From contig JAJYVN010000028.1 in assembly GCA_021791995.1 (NCBI GenBank), positions 1 to 16,999 on the forward strand: DNA of 16,999 nt, given 5' to 3'. A program made the translations under genes and the position numbers. Every line of letters starts with the position of its first letter. Position 1 is the stretch's first letter. Under the pieces are notes generated by a model that had not been told where the DNA came from, made no database searches, and worked only from the letters and a program-made list of their open reading frames with translations. This stretch comes from Bacillota bacterium (GTDB taxonomy: Bacteria; Bacillota; Sulfobacillia; RBS10-35; JAJYVN01). Below are positions 11,017 through 16,999 of the stretch, piece after piece.

Positions 11017-11052
11017 CACAACTGTAGGCGAAGGTTATATACTGCAGTTGTG
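11017..11052 (+). promoter_or_regulatory. Inverted repeat with a -10-like box at the left end of the IS607-type element
   Basis: CACAACTG (11017-11024) and CAGTTGTG (11045-11052) are perfect inverted repeats. Between them lies TATACT (11038-11043), a good -10 box, though no -35 is seen. The right arm contains the GTG start of tnpA. It looks like an operator or recombinase-binding end; this is inference. Confidence 0.45.
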
Positions 11053-11653
11053 AAAGATACATTTTCGCCAAAAGAGTTCGGACGGTTGATTGCACCACTG
11101 GCACGCTGCAGCGGTGGGATCGCACGGGTATCCTTAAAGCCAAGCGGTCACCAACCAACTGACGCTACTATACCTACGAGGACCACCTGCAGTATCTGGA
11201 ATGAATTCCGCTGAACGTCTGCTCGTTACCTACTGCCGGGTATCCAGCGCGGGGCAGACGAACGACCTTGAAAGCCAGTGAAAGGCGGTGGAGCCGTTCT
11301 GCATCGCCTCGGTGACGCGGCATCGATCTGCGGCTAGAGGATGCGGGCAGTGGTTGGAACTATGAGGCAGACATTTCGTCGACCTTATGAAGCATGTCGA
11401 GGCAGGAGAGATTCGGGAAATCGTCGTCGCTCACCCGGATCGTCTGGTGCGCTGCGGCTTCGAGTGGTTCGAAGCGTTCTGCAAGCGGCACGGGGCAGAG
11501 ATTGTGGTCATGAACGCGGCGAGCCTGTCGCCGGAAGAAGACATGGTAACAGGTCTTCTGTCCATCATCCACGGGCTCTCCTCACGTCTAGATGGACTTC
11601 GGCGGTATAAGAAAAGGATTGCCGTAATGATCCGCGGTGAGGAGGTGCCGTGA
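11050..11653 (+). pseudogene. tnpA: IS607-family serine recombinase (TnpA), frameshifted
   Basis: In intact form it would bind the element ends and catalyse serine-mediated strand exchange. Fragments read in succession: VKDTFSPKEFGRLI (GTG 11050), the MerR-like helix-turn-helix; after a frameshift TLQRWDRTGILKAKRSPTN (11103-11159), a TGA at 11160 where family members have Arg, then RYYTYEDHLQYLE; after another shift RLLVTYCRVSSAGQTNDLES (from 11216), holding the catalytic serine motif, then a TGA at 11279; after further shifts EDAGSGWNYEA (near 11337); finally an open stretch 11375-11653 with HVEAGEIREIVVAHPDRLV, GFEWFEAFCKRHG and SLSPEEDM. At least four frame changes and two in-frame stops make it a pseudogene. 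Its TGA overlaps the first possible tnpB start by 4 nt, as in active elements. Confidence 0.9.
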
Positions 11654-12789
11654 TCATGACGCTGGCGCCCAAGATGGCGCGTATTCCGACACCGGAACAG
11701 GAACCCTGTTTCCGCAAGGCGTACGGTGTCGCTCGGTTTACTTACAACGGGACGCTCGCCCGATGGAACGAGCTACGCGCGACGGGCGAGCAATCGGACG
11801 CGCTCTGTCTCAACAAAGAATGGGACGCCATCCAGGGGGAACAGTTTTCCTGGATGTACGAGGTCACGAAGTGTGCTCCCCAAGCAGCATTCGCCAACGA
11901 CTTCCGCGTCCTACGCCGTTTAGGCGTTCGGCGGACCAAGCATGCAACGTTCCCGAAAAGACACGGATGCCGCGACGGCTTTTACGTCTCGAACGACGAG
12001 TTTGTGGTTGAAGGGAAGCAGATCCGACCTCCGCAGATTGGGTTTGCGCCGATGCGTGAGCATCTCCGGTTCCAGGGTAAGATTCTCGGGGCCACAGTCT
12101 CCCACCAAGCAGACTGGTGGTTCGTTGCAGTGCGGGTGCAAGTGGAAGAGGAACCCGCCCAGCGTCAAAACCAATCGCCGGTAGGGATGGACCTTGGCAT
12201 CCTGCACGCTGGCACACGCTCGACCGGGAAGTTCTGTGACGCACCACGGAGTCTTGCAAAGAATCTCCAGAAGCTGCGTCGGCTGTCTCTCCATCTCTCC
12301 CGTACCCATCTGGGCAGTCGCAACCGGGAGAAGACGAGGAAGCGGCTTGCGCGTCTACACCGGCGGACGAATCTGCCTCATAGGTACGGCGTGATCGTGC
12401 CTAACGATCGGGCGGTCGCTAGCCTGGTCCAGAACCAACATCTCACACGTGCGATGGCCGACGTTGGATTCGGGGAGTTGCGGAGGCAACTTCGATACAG
12501 GGCAGCGCTGCGGGGCGGTCAGGTGGCTTTGGTAGGCCGACTCTTCCCGTTATCGAAGTTGTGCCGCCCGTGCGAGAGCAAAAACGACGCTCTCACATGG
12601 GCGAATCGCACCTTTATCTGCCCGGCCTTTGGCCACACGGAGGACCGCGATCTGCATGCCTCACGCAACATCCTGCGCGAAGGTCTCAAGACCGCCGCGG
12701 GTCCCTGGGGAAGTATAGTCCATGGACGGATGGGCTCCACGAAACGTCACCGTTTCGCGAGCCGGCTGGCTGAAGCGGAAAGGGCGTAA
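11650..12789 (+). CDS. tnpB: TnpB-family RNA-guided nuclease homologue, probably inactive
   Basis: TnpB proteins are the ancestors of Cas12 and cut DNA guided by an omega-RNA made from the element's right end. This 379-residue frame is open throughout and matches the family along its length: N-terminal PTPEQEPCFRKAYGVARF, LNKEWDAIQGEQFSWMYE, KILGATVSHQADWWFVAV, RuvC-I GMDLGI (D181), the SRNREKTRKRLARLH helix, LVQNQHLTRAMADVGFGE, and RuvC-III EDRDLHASRNI (D332/D334). Damage: the RuvC-II Glu, normally in an EDL motif, is Asn252 in VPNDRAV; about 12-15 residues before it (the DALHKLTT region of relatives) are missing; and the zinc ribbon keeps C305, C308 and C324 but has F327 in place of the fourth Cys. 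Start GTG 11650 overlaps tnpA; ATG 11656, with GGAGG 10 nt upstream, is equally possible. Could be a relic or, less likely, a repurposed DNA-binding protein. Confidence 0.85.
   Translation: MIMTLAPKMARIPTPEQEPCFRKAYGVARFTYNGTLARWNELRATGEQSDALCLNKEWDAIQGEQFSWMYEVTKCAPQAAFANDFRVLRRLGVRRTKHATFPKRHGCRDGFYVSNDEFVVEGKQIRPPQIGFAPMREHLRFQGKILGATVSHQADWWFVAVRVQVEEEPAQRQNQSPVGMDLGILHAGTRSTGKFCDAPRSLAKNLQKLRRLSLHLSRTHLGSRNREKTRKRLARLHRRTNLPHRYGVIVPNDRAVASLVQNQHLTRAMADVGFGELRRQLRYRAALRGGQVALVGRLFPLSKLCRPCESKNDALTWANRTFICPAFGHTEDRDLHASRNILREGLKTAAGPWGSIVHGRMGSTKRHRFASRLAEAERA
12740..12757 (+). ncRNA. Hairpin at tnpB 3' end, possible remnant of omega-RNA
   Basis: CGAAACG-TCAC-CGTTTCG is a perfect 7-bp hairpin inside the last codons of tnpB, followed by the palindrome AGCCGGCT. 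In IS605/IS607 elements the omega-RNA comes from this region, running to the right end. The full RNA bounds are not visible. Confidence 0.35.
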
Positions 12790-12871
12790 GCACATGGTAA
12801 AGCGCCGAAAGAACACAGCAGGCGTGAATATGTCTGACTACGCTTTCGGTGACACTAGGCATCTCTGCATC

Positions 12872-13723
12872 ATGACGGCCGCCGAATGGCTGGCCGTAGG
12901 AGCGGAGCGCCTGGCCCGCGCCGGGGTGTGGGAACCGCGGCGCGAAGCGCGTCTTTTAATCCGCGCGATGGGTGGCTGTGACCCTTTGCTCCAGCCGCAT
13001 GGCGTGGTTCCGGAGGAGCAATCGGCCGCGCTCCAAAGGGCGTTTGACCGAAGGTGTGCGCGGGAGCCCTTTGCCTACATCGTTGGGCGGCGGGAGTTCT
13101 GGGGTCGGGATCTCGCGACGGCGCGAGGCGTTCTGATCCCGCGACCCGAGAGCGAAACGGTGGTGGCATCGGTACTGGAGCGCATTGGTCCAACGGGCGC
13201 TGAACTTGTTGCGGACATCGCGACCGGTAGTGGCGCGATTGGGCTTGCGCTGTTGTCGGCATGGTCGAAGGCGGTGTTGCACGGTACGGATACGAATCCA
13301 GCCGCCCTGACGCTCGCATCCCGCAACGCTGAGCGGTTGGGACTCCGTCCGCGTACCGCCTGGTTTGGGGGGGATCTCTGGACCGCCCTGCCGGCGGACC
13401 ATCGGGGTGCCTATGAGGTGGGGGTCTGCAATCCCCCATACGTCACTCCGGAGGAGTGGGAGACGCTGGATCCTGAGATCCGTTGTTGGGAGCCCCGGTC
13501 GGCCTTGGTGCCGCCGGAGGGGTGGCGGGCGATCTATACGCGGGTGGCTGCGGACGGACGGTGCTGGCTCCGGCAGGGCGGCTTACTCGCCGTGGAGGTT
13601 GGTGCCGCCACACCGCAGGCGGAAGCGGTGCGGAACATCCTGATCGAGCACGGGTTTCGGGATGTATGGTTCGCGCGAGACTTCGCGGGACAATTGCGCG
13701 TGGTGGGGGGCTGGCGGCTGTGA
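12872..13723 (+). CDS. prmC: Peptide chain release factor N5-glutamine methyltransferase PrmC/HemK
   Basis: A 283-residue cytosolic enzyme that methylates the GGQ glutamine of release factors using S-adenosylmethionine; its substrate RF1 is encoded upstream. Seen: an N-terminal substrate-binding helical domain starting MTAAEWLAVGAERLARAGV, VLIPRPESE, SAM motif I DIATGSG at 115-121 (often D-L-G-T-G-S-G), and the catalytic CNPPY with N187-P-P-Y190. Length is normal (about 280). ATG 12872 matches the usual family start. ATG 12830 and the open frame back to 12722 lie in the tnpB 3' end and add residues without family similarity. No clear Shine-Dalgarno precedes 12872, perhaps because the element replaced the native leader. 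It overlaps sua5 by 4 nt and so is probably co-translated with it. Confidence 0.94.
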   Translation: MTAAEWLAVGAERLARAGVWEPRREARLLIRAMGGCDPLLQPHGVVPEEQSAALQRAFDRRCAREPFAYIVGRREFWGRDLATARGVLIPRPESETVVASVLERIGPTGAELVADIATGSGAIGLALLSAWSKAVLHGTDTNPAALTLASRNAERLGLRPRTAWFGGDLWTALPADHRGAYEVGVCNPPYVTPEEWETLDPEIRCWEPRSALVPPEGWRAIYTRVAADGRCWLRQGGLLAVEVGAATPQAEAVRNILIEHGFRDVWFARDFAGQLRVVGGWRL

Positions 13724-14718
13724 GAACCGCGCATCTCGCACCGGAGGATCTTCCGCGCGCGGCGGAGATCCTAGTTTCTGGCGGGCTTGTGGCCTTCCCA
13801 ACCGAGACCGTTTACGGGTTGGGGGCCGACGCTCGGAATGATCGGGCGGTAGGAGGAGTCTTTGCGGCAAAGGGTCGTCCTGCGGATAATCCGTTGATTG
13901 TGCATGTTCGGTCCGCGGAGGAGGCGCAGGAGATTGCGGTGCTCGACAGGCGCGCGCAGGCGCTCACGGGACGGTTTTGGCCCGGTCCCTTGACGCTGGT
14001 GCTGGTTGCCCGAACCGGCGTCTCTTCGGTGGCGCGGGCGGGCCTTTCCACCGTTGCCGTACGTTGTCCCGATCACCCGCTCGCATTGGCCCTTTTGCGC
14101 ATGGCGGGCTGCCCGATTGCCGCTCCGAGTGCCAACCGTTCGGGACGCCCCAGCCCCACCAGTGCTCCGGACGTGTTCGAGGAGCTGGATGGTAGGATCG
14201 ATGCAGTTCTCGACGGCGGTACGTGCCGGATCGGGGTGGAATCGACCGTGGTGGACGCCACCGGGGAGCATGTGACGCTTTTGCGTCCAGGCGGGCTGCC
14301 GCGGGAGGACATTGAGGAAGTGGCCGGTGCTGTGTTGTCTCCAAGTCGCGAGCCCGGCCAGCCCAAAAGCCCCGGCCTTCGACATCGGCATTATGCCCCC
14401 TCGGTCCCGGTCCTGGTGGTGAATCCTGGTGCGGACGCGGTGCTCCGGGCCCTCTATGATCACCCGGCGGCTTCGGTGCTCTGCACGGTGGAAACAGCGG
14501 CGGAAATCGCATCGGCCATCCCTGGTCTGCGGCTTTTGACGATCGGAAGGCGGGGGGATGCGGGTACGGCGGCGCGAAGGCTCTTCGGGGCCCTGCGAGA
14601 GCTGGAGCGATACCGACCGGAGGCTATCATCGCTGAGTCGGTGGCGGAGGATGCGGTGGGCCTTGCGGTGATGGACCGGCTACGGCGGGCAGCGGCTGCT
14701 TCTGCCACTGACCACTAA
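13720..14718 (+). CDS. tsaC: L-threonylcarbamoyladenylate synthase, long Sua5 form
   Basis: Makes threonylcarbamoyl-AMP from threonine, bicarbonate and ATP, the first step of the t6A37 modification of ANN-decoding tRNAs. It has 332 residues: a YrdC domain (about 1-205) with FPTETVYGLG at 26-35, KGRP at 51-54 and APSANRSGRPSPT, and a C-terminal Sua5 domain (about 225-332) joined by the linker SPGLRHRHYAPSVP, which closes over the active site. This is the Sua5 type rather than the short TsaC. GTG 13720 overlaps the prmC TGA as GTGA, with a G-rich TGGGGGG just upstream, so translational coupling is likely. The frame opens earlier (13483), but that is a shadow of prmC. B. subtilis ywlC holds the same place. 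Confidence 0.95.
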   Translation: MRTAHLAPEDLPRAAEILVSGGLVAFPTETVYGLGADARNDRAVGGVFAAKGRPADNPLIVHVRSAEEAQEIAVLDRRAQALTGRFWPGPLTLVLVARTGVSSVARAGLSTVAVRCPDHPLALALLRMAGCPIAAPSANRSGRPSPTSAPDVFEELDGRIDAVLDGGTCRIGVESTVVDATGEHVTLLRPGGLPREDIEEVAGAVLSPSREPGQPKSPGLRHRHYAPSVPVLVVNPGADAVLRALYDHPAASVLCTVETAAEIASAIPGLRLLTIGRRGDAGTAARRLFGALRELERYRPEAIIAESVAEDAVGLAVMDRLRRAAAASATDH

Positions 14719-14775
14719 GGCGCGCAGCCGTGCGCACGGGGCGGGGCATATGGCCATCGGCAGGAATCGCGGGGC

Positions 14776-14804
14776 TTCGGCGGAACGTGAATACCGGGTA
14801 TACT
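14776..14804 (+). promoter_or_regulatory. Candidate promoter of the phosphoglucose isomerase gene
   Basis: TATACT (14799-14804) is a good -10 box; 17 nt upstream there is only a weak -35 (TTCGGC, 14776-14781). Transcription would start near 14811, giving a leader of about 20 nt. It lies in the 113-nt gap after sua5. Confidence 0.4.
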
Positions 14805-14831
14805 TTGCCAAACGGATTGTGGGGGTGCAGC

Positions 14832-15617
14832 ATGGTTGATCTGAAGGGCACAAGTGGTTTGCCATTGCAACTCAAGGACGACGGGACGTTGGTCTTCGGT
14901 GATTCGGTGTTGGCCGTCGAACCGGCGGTGCGCACGCTGGACGCGATGCGCGAGGTATTGGTGGATCCGAGGGCGTCCGGTCCTGCGGTCCTGTACTACA
15001 TGTATCGGAATGTTGGTCGACCCGAGGAGAAGGCGAAGACTGAGCCGCGTGCGCTCCGGTACGACATCACGATCATTCCTCCGGCCAAGCTCGGCAGTGA
15101 GTGGACCAAGACGTACGGGCATTATCACCCGCGCACGGCGAAGGGACCATACTATCCAGAGGTCTATGAGGTGCTCTCTGGTCGCGCAATCTACCTCCTG
15201 CAGCGCCGGGATGCGCAGGGACGCATCGATGATGTACTGGTGATTCCGGCTGGTCCTGGCGAAAAGGTCTTTATGCTGCCGGGATATGGCCATGCCACCA
15301 TTAATGTGGGAGATGCCCCGTTGGCGATGGCCAACTGGGTAGCGGGGAGCTTTTCCTCCGAGTATGGAGACTACAAGGAACGGCATGGTGCGGCATATTA
15401 CGCCCTCGTGGAAGGGGACGGGGTGCGCTGGGAGCCCAACCCTCACTATGGAAATCTTCCGAAGCCTCGCTTCGTATCGGCCGTTTCGCACGAAGCGACG
15501 ACCGGGTTACGGGCGGGTGCGCCCATGTATCCGGCGGTTGTCGCCGATCCGTCGCGCTACGACTACATCGTTGACCCCAGTCTGTATCGGGGCGAATGGT
15601 CCGCTCTGGTTCGCTAG
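14832..15617 (+). CDS. Glucose-6-phosphate isomerase, cupin type
   Basis: Interconverts glucose 6-phosphate and fructose 6-phosphate in glycolysis and gluconeogenesis, in the metal-dependent cupin fold first known from Pyrococcus and Thermococcus, unrelated to ordinary Pgi. It has 261 residues. Cupin motif 1 is TYGHYHP (H97, H99) followed by PEVYEVLSG (E110 the likely ligand); motif 2 is GYGHATINVG (H154); the family signature ANWVAGSF follows. Between the two His and the Glu the spacing is longer than I recall for archaeal enzymes (11 against 7), so the Glu assignment is tentative. ATG 14832 has GGGGGTG about 5 nt upstream; the frame opens earlier at 14730 without similarity. The next gene starts 10 nt after its stop, so they are likely co-transcribed. 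Confidence 0.92.
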   Translation: MVDLKGTSGLPLQLKDDGTLVFGDSVLAVEPAVRTLDAMREVLVDPRASGPAVLYYMYRNVGRPEEKAKTEPRALRYDITIIPPAKLGSEWTKTYGHYHPRTAKGPYYPEVYEVLSGRAIYLLQRRDAQGRIDDVLVIPAGPGEKVFMLPGYGHATINVGDAPLAMANWVAGSFSSEYGDYKERHGAAYYALVEGDGVRWEPNPHYGNLPKPRFVSAVSHEATTGLRAGAPMYPAVVADPSRYDYIVDPSLYRGEWSALVR

Positions 15618-15627
15618 GAGTCAGGGG

Positions 15628-16161
15628 ATGGAACCCATCGAAGGAATCGGCGAGGTACGGCAGGTGGTGTTCGTGTGCAGCGGCAACACCTGCCGATCAC
15701 CCATGGCGGAAGCTCTGGCCCGCCGCGCTTTTGCGGCGCTGCCCTGTCCGCCCACCGTCTCTTCGGCGGGGGTGGCGGCCGCCGATGGCTTGGGTGCGGC
15801 CGACTGTGCGATTGAGGCGCTCCGTCGCATGGGTGTGTCGCTGCACCGTCACAGGAGTCGGCCCCTTGAGAGGATCCAGCCAACGATCGGCACGCTGGTG
15901 CTGACGATGGAACCATGGCAGGCGCATCGCGCCCGTGCGCTTCTTCCTTCGTATGTGTGGATCGAACCACTGCTTTCTCTGTTAACGCGATGGCGGACGC
16001 CTGTCGGTAGCGGTGATGCGGTGGAAGACCCAGCGGGCCAACCCCTGGAGGTGTATTTGCGGGTCGCATCGCTTCTGAATGAGGCGGTCGCCACATTAGC
16101 GACGCACTTTGCGGATCGCCCGACAGGGCCATCGCGTTTGGAGGATGCGCCCGAAGGGTAG
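15628..16161 (+). CDS. Low-molecular-weight protein phosphatase, arginine-phosphatase (YwlE) type
   Basis: A 177-residue cytosolic phosphatase. The P-loop VCSGNTCRSPMAE carries the nucleophile C17 and R23, and the general acid is D134 in VEDPAG. Thr21 in the loop corresponds to Thr11 of B. subtilis YwlE, which favours phospho-arginine over phosphotyrosine; tyrosine-specific relatives have a bulkier hydrophobic residue there. I therefore infer removal of McsB-type protein arginine phosphorylation, but McsB is not in this window. ATG 15628 has AGGAG (15616-15620) 7 nt upstream, overlapping the stop of the isomerase gene. It stands close after sua5, as ywlE does in B. subtilis. The family usually has about 150 residues, so there are short extensions: about 9 at the N-terminus and a Pro/Asp-rich tail. 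Confidence 0.93.
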   Translation: MEPIEGIGEVRQVVFVCSGNTCRSPMAEALARRAFAALPCPPTVSSAGVAAADGLGAADCAIEALRRMGVSLHRHRSRPLERIQPTIGTLVLTMEPWQAHRARALLPSYVWIEPLLSLLTRWRTPVGSGDAVEDPAGQPLEVYLRVASLLNEAVATLATHFADRPTGPSRLEDAPEG

Positions 16162-16258
16162 CGGTCCACCGGCTTGTCGGGCACACTTACCTCGGATCTG
16201 GACACGAAAAGGGGGGACGGGGCGCTCGCCGAGGAGGTCGGCGGCGCTCGGCGGAAAC

Positions 16259-16576
16259 ATGGTTCAGACCAAGACCCTGGCCCTTCCCCGACTGGATGGA
16301 CTTCGCCCGACGCTTGAATCCACCGCCCTCAAACTGATGGAGGAAGCGGGGGAATTGGCGGAGGCGATCGGCAAGTTCCGAGCTCTTTCGGGGGAGCCTC
16401 GTGCGCACTCTGATGAGGCCGTCATGCAATCGGTGGGACAGGAACTGCTCGACGTGGCGCAGACGGCGGTGACCATGATGTTTGTTCTGGAGGAACATTA
16501 TGGTGCGGATGTACCAGAGCTCCTGCGCGAGCACCTGCGCAAGCTGGAGCACAAGGGATACCTACGGCGGGGCTGA
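16259..16576 (+). CDS. MazG-like nucleotide pyrophosphohydrolase
   Basis: A 105-residue all-alpha NTP pyrophosphatase-like protein; MazG folds hydrolyse (d)NTPs to monophosphates, but the substrate is unknown here. The metal ligands are complete: E28, E29 and E32 in LMEEAGELAEAIGKF, and E62 and D65 in GQELLDVAQT. It is a single-domain form, unlike the duplicated E. coli MazG. ATG 16259 is the only reasonable start; upstream residues back to 16109 overlap the phosphatase gene. There is no good Shine-Dalgarno close by; GAGGAGG (16231-16237) is about 21 nt away. The 97-nt gap before it shows no promoter that I can support, so transcription may continue from the phosphatase gene. Confidence 0.85.
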   Translation: MVQTKTLALPRLDGLRPTLESTALKLMEEAGELAEAIGKFRALSGEPRAHSDEAVMQSVGQELLDVAQTAVTMMFVLEEHYGADVPELLREHLRKLEHKGYLRRG

Positions 16577-16581
16577 ATCCC

Positions 16582-16602
16582 GTCACAGGGAGGATCTGTG
16601 AC
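16582..16602 (+). other. Hairpin with GGAGG in its loop, after the MazG-like gene
   Basis: GTCACAG pairs perfectly with CTGTGAC around the loop GGAGGAT. No T-run follows. It starts 5 nt after the MazG-like stop; no reading frame clearly uses the exposed GGAGG. Confidence 0.6.
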
Positions 16603-16669
16603 AGGCCGTGGCGAATCTGGTCGCGCACTTGGGTTGGTTGGCTTTTGGTTCGGATGGACCGAGTGGCCA

Positions 16670-16699
16670 TTGACCGAGGGCTCACGATCATTTTAGACT
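16670..16699 (+). promoter_or_regulatory. Candidate promoter of the wecA/tagO-like gene
   Basis: TTGACC (16670-16675) and TAGACT (16694-16699) are 18 nt apart; TTTAGA (16692-16697) is an alternative -10 at 16 nt. The start would lie about 20 nt before the gene. Confidence 0.5.
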
Positions 16700-16728
16700 C
16701 ACCCACGTTGCTTGAGGCCTGAGGAAGG

Positions 16729-16999
16729 ATGCACGCTGACATGGTCACCGCCGCCCTCATTGTCGTAGCGACCTTTGTTGCCGCAACCCTGACCGGGAGC
16801 CTGCGGCGCTTGGCCGTGCGCTGGGGGATCGTTGATCAGCCAGGGCCTCGCAGTGTGCACCAACATGCGGTGCCGCTTTTGGGCGGCGTTGCGCTGTTTT
16901 TCGCCTTCGCGATCTCGGTCCTCCTCCACTTTGGCCTTTCGGACCCAAAGATGGACGGCACGCTTCTTGGTGGCTTTGTGGTGCTCCTCCTTGGCACCG
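16729..16999 (+). CDS. WecA/TagO/MraY-family glycosyl-phosphate transferase (3'-truncated by window edge)
   Basis: A polytopic membrane enzyme of the family that moves a sugar 1-phosphate, such as GlcNAc-1-P, from a UDP-sugar to undecaprenyl phosphate, starting cell-wall polymer or capsule synthesis. Only the first 90 residues are in the window. Seen: a first membrane helix (about residues 5-23), the signature LAVRWGIVDQPGPRSVHQ followed by PLLGGVALF (family pattern GxxDxPxxRxxHxxPxPxxGG), and a second membrane helix (about 52-70). The catalytic Asp-rich loops lie beyond the edge. Start ATG 16729 has GAGG 4 nt upstream; ATG 16741, in the same frame, is 12 nt from the AAGG and is possible. The exact acceptor and sugar cannot be told from this part. 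Confidence 0.9.
   Translation, partial: MHADMVTAALIVVATFVAATLTGSLRRLAVRWGIVDQPGPRSVHQHAVPLLGGVALFFAFAISVLLHFGLSDPKMDGTLLGGFVVLLLGT

Larger units (their letters stand above)
11017..12860 (+). mobile_element. Degenerate IS607-type element (broken tnpA plus tnpB) between prfA and prmC
   Basis: A serine-recombinase gene of IS607 type is followed by tnpB, the gene order of the IS607 family. It occupies the gap between prfA and prmC, genes usually adjacent in bacteria. IS607 elements lack terminal inverted repeats and make no target duplication, so the outer ends cannot be set from this sequence; the bounds given are approximate. The left limit is taken at the inverted repeat just after prfA and the right limit shortly before prmC. 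The recombinase has several frameshifts and stops, so the element cannot move by itself. Confidence 0.82.

Noticed and set aside
12722..12871. N-terminal extension of PrmC by up to 50 residues
   Set aside because: It would overlap the tnpB 3' end; PrmC proteins begin at the MTAAEWL-type helix and the total length is then normal.
13483..13719. Longer Sua5 starting inside prmC
   Set aside because: The first 79 residues are a frame-shifted reading of prmC; GTG 13720 gives the standard Sua5 N-terminus.
15364..15627. Longer start for the phosphatase inside the isomerase gene
   Set aside because: Shadow of the isomerase; ATG 15628 has a good Shine-Dalgarno and places the P-loop correctly.

Overview
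The window (about 17 kb, GC-rich) reads as chromosomal DNA from a deep-branching, probably thermophilic member of the Bacillota (Firmicutes) or a close relative. Three things point there: the 16S and 23S signatures; an rrn operon directly after lysS, as in Bacillus; and the gene order rho, rpmE, prfA, prmC, tsaC/sua5 and a YwlE-like phosphatase, which matches the B. subtilis rho to ywl region. I cannot fix a genus by eye. All supported genes lie on the + strand.

Layout. (1) 1-1018: 3' two thirds of lysS, cut by the window edge. (2) 1148-6406: one complete rRNA operon with a strong promoter, leader, 16S, tRNA-Ile(GAT), tRNA-Ala(TGC), 23S, 5S and an intrinsic terminator. Long inverted repeats flank both the 16S (22 of 23 positions pair) and the 23S (29 of 31 pair), and mark the pre-rRNA processing stalks. 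(3) 6407-6837: gene-free. (4) 6838-7872: a Gfo/Idh/MocA oxidoreductase. (5) 7873-8210: rho leader with a large hairpin, a possible promoter and a C-rich tract. (6) 8211-9860: rho and rpmE, the latter behind a structured leader, then a perfect terminator hairpin. (7) 9930-11012: prfA (RF1). (8) About 11017-12860: a degenerate IS607-type element, with a broken serine-recombinase pseudogene (tnpA) followed by an open but apparently catalytically dead tnpB. It separates prfA from prmC, which are usually neighbours. (9) 12872-14718: prmC and sua5/tsaC, overlapping by 4 nt. (10) 14832-16161: a cupin-type glucose-6-phosphate isomerase and a low-molecular-weight phosphatase of arginine-phosphatase type. 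(11) 16259-16576: a MazG-like pyrophosphatase. (12) 16729-end: start of a WecA/TagO-like glycosyl-phosphate transferase, cut by the window edge.

Most genes serve core information flow: tRNA charging, rRNA, transcription termination, L31, peptide release, methylation of release factors (PrmC acts on the prfA product) and the t6A tRNA modification. The most unusual material is the decayed IS607/TnpB element, the long rRNA stalks with a competing local hairpin, and the RNA structures around rho and rpmE. I saw no CRISPR array, prophage or recognisable new defence system.
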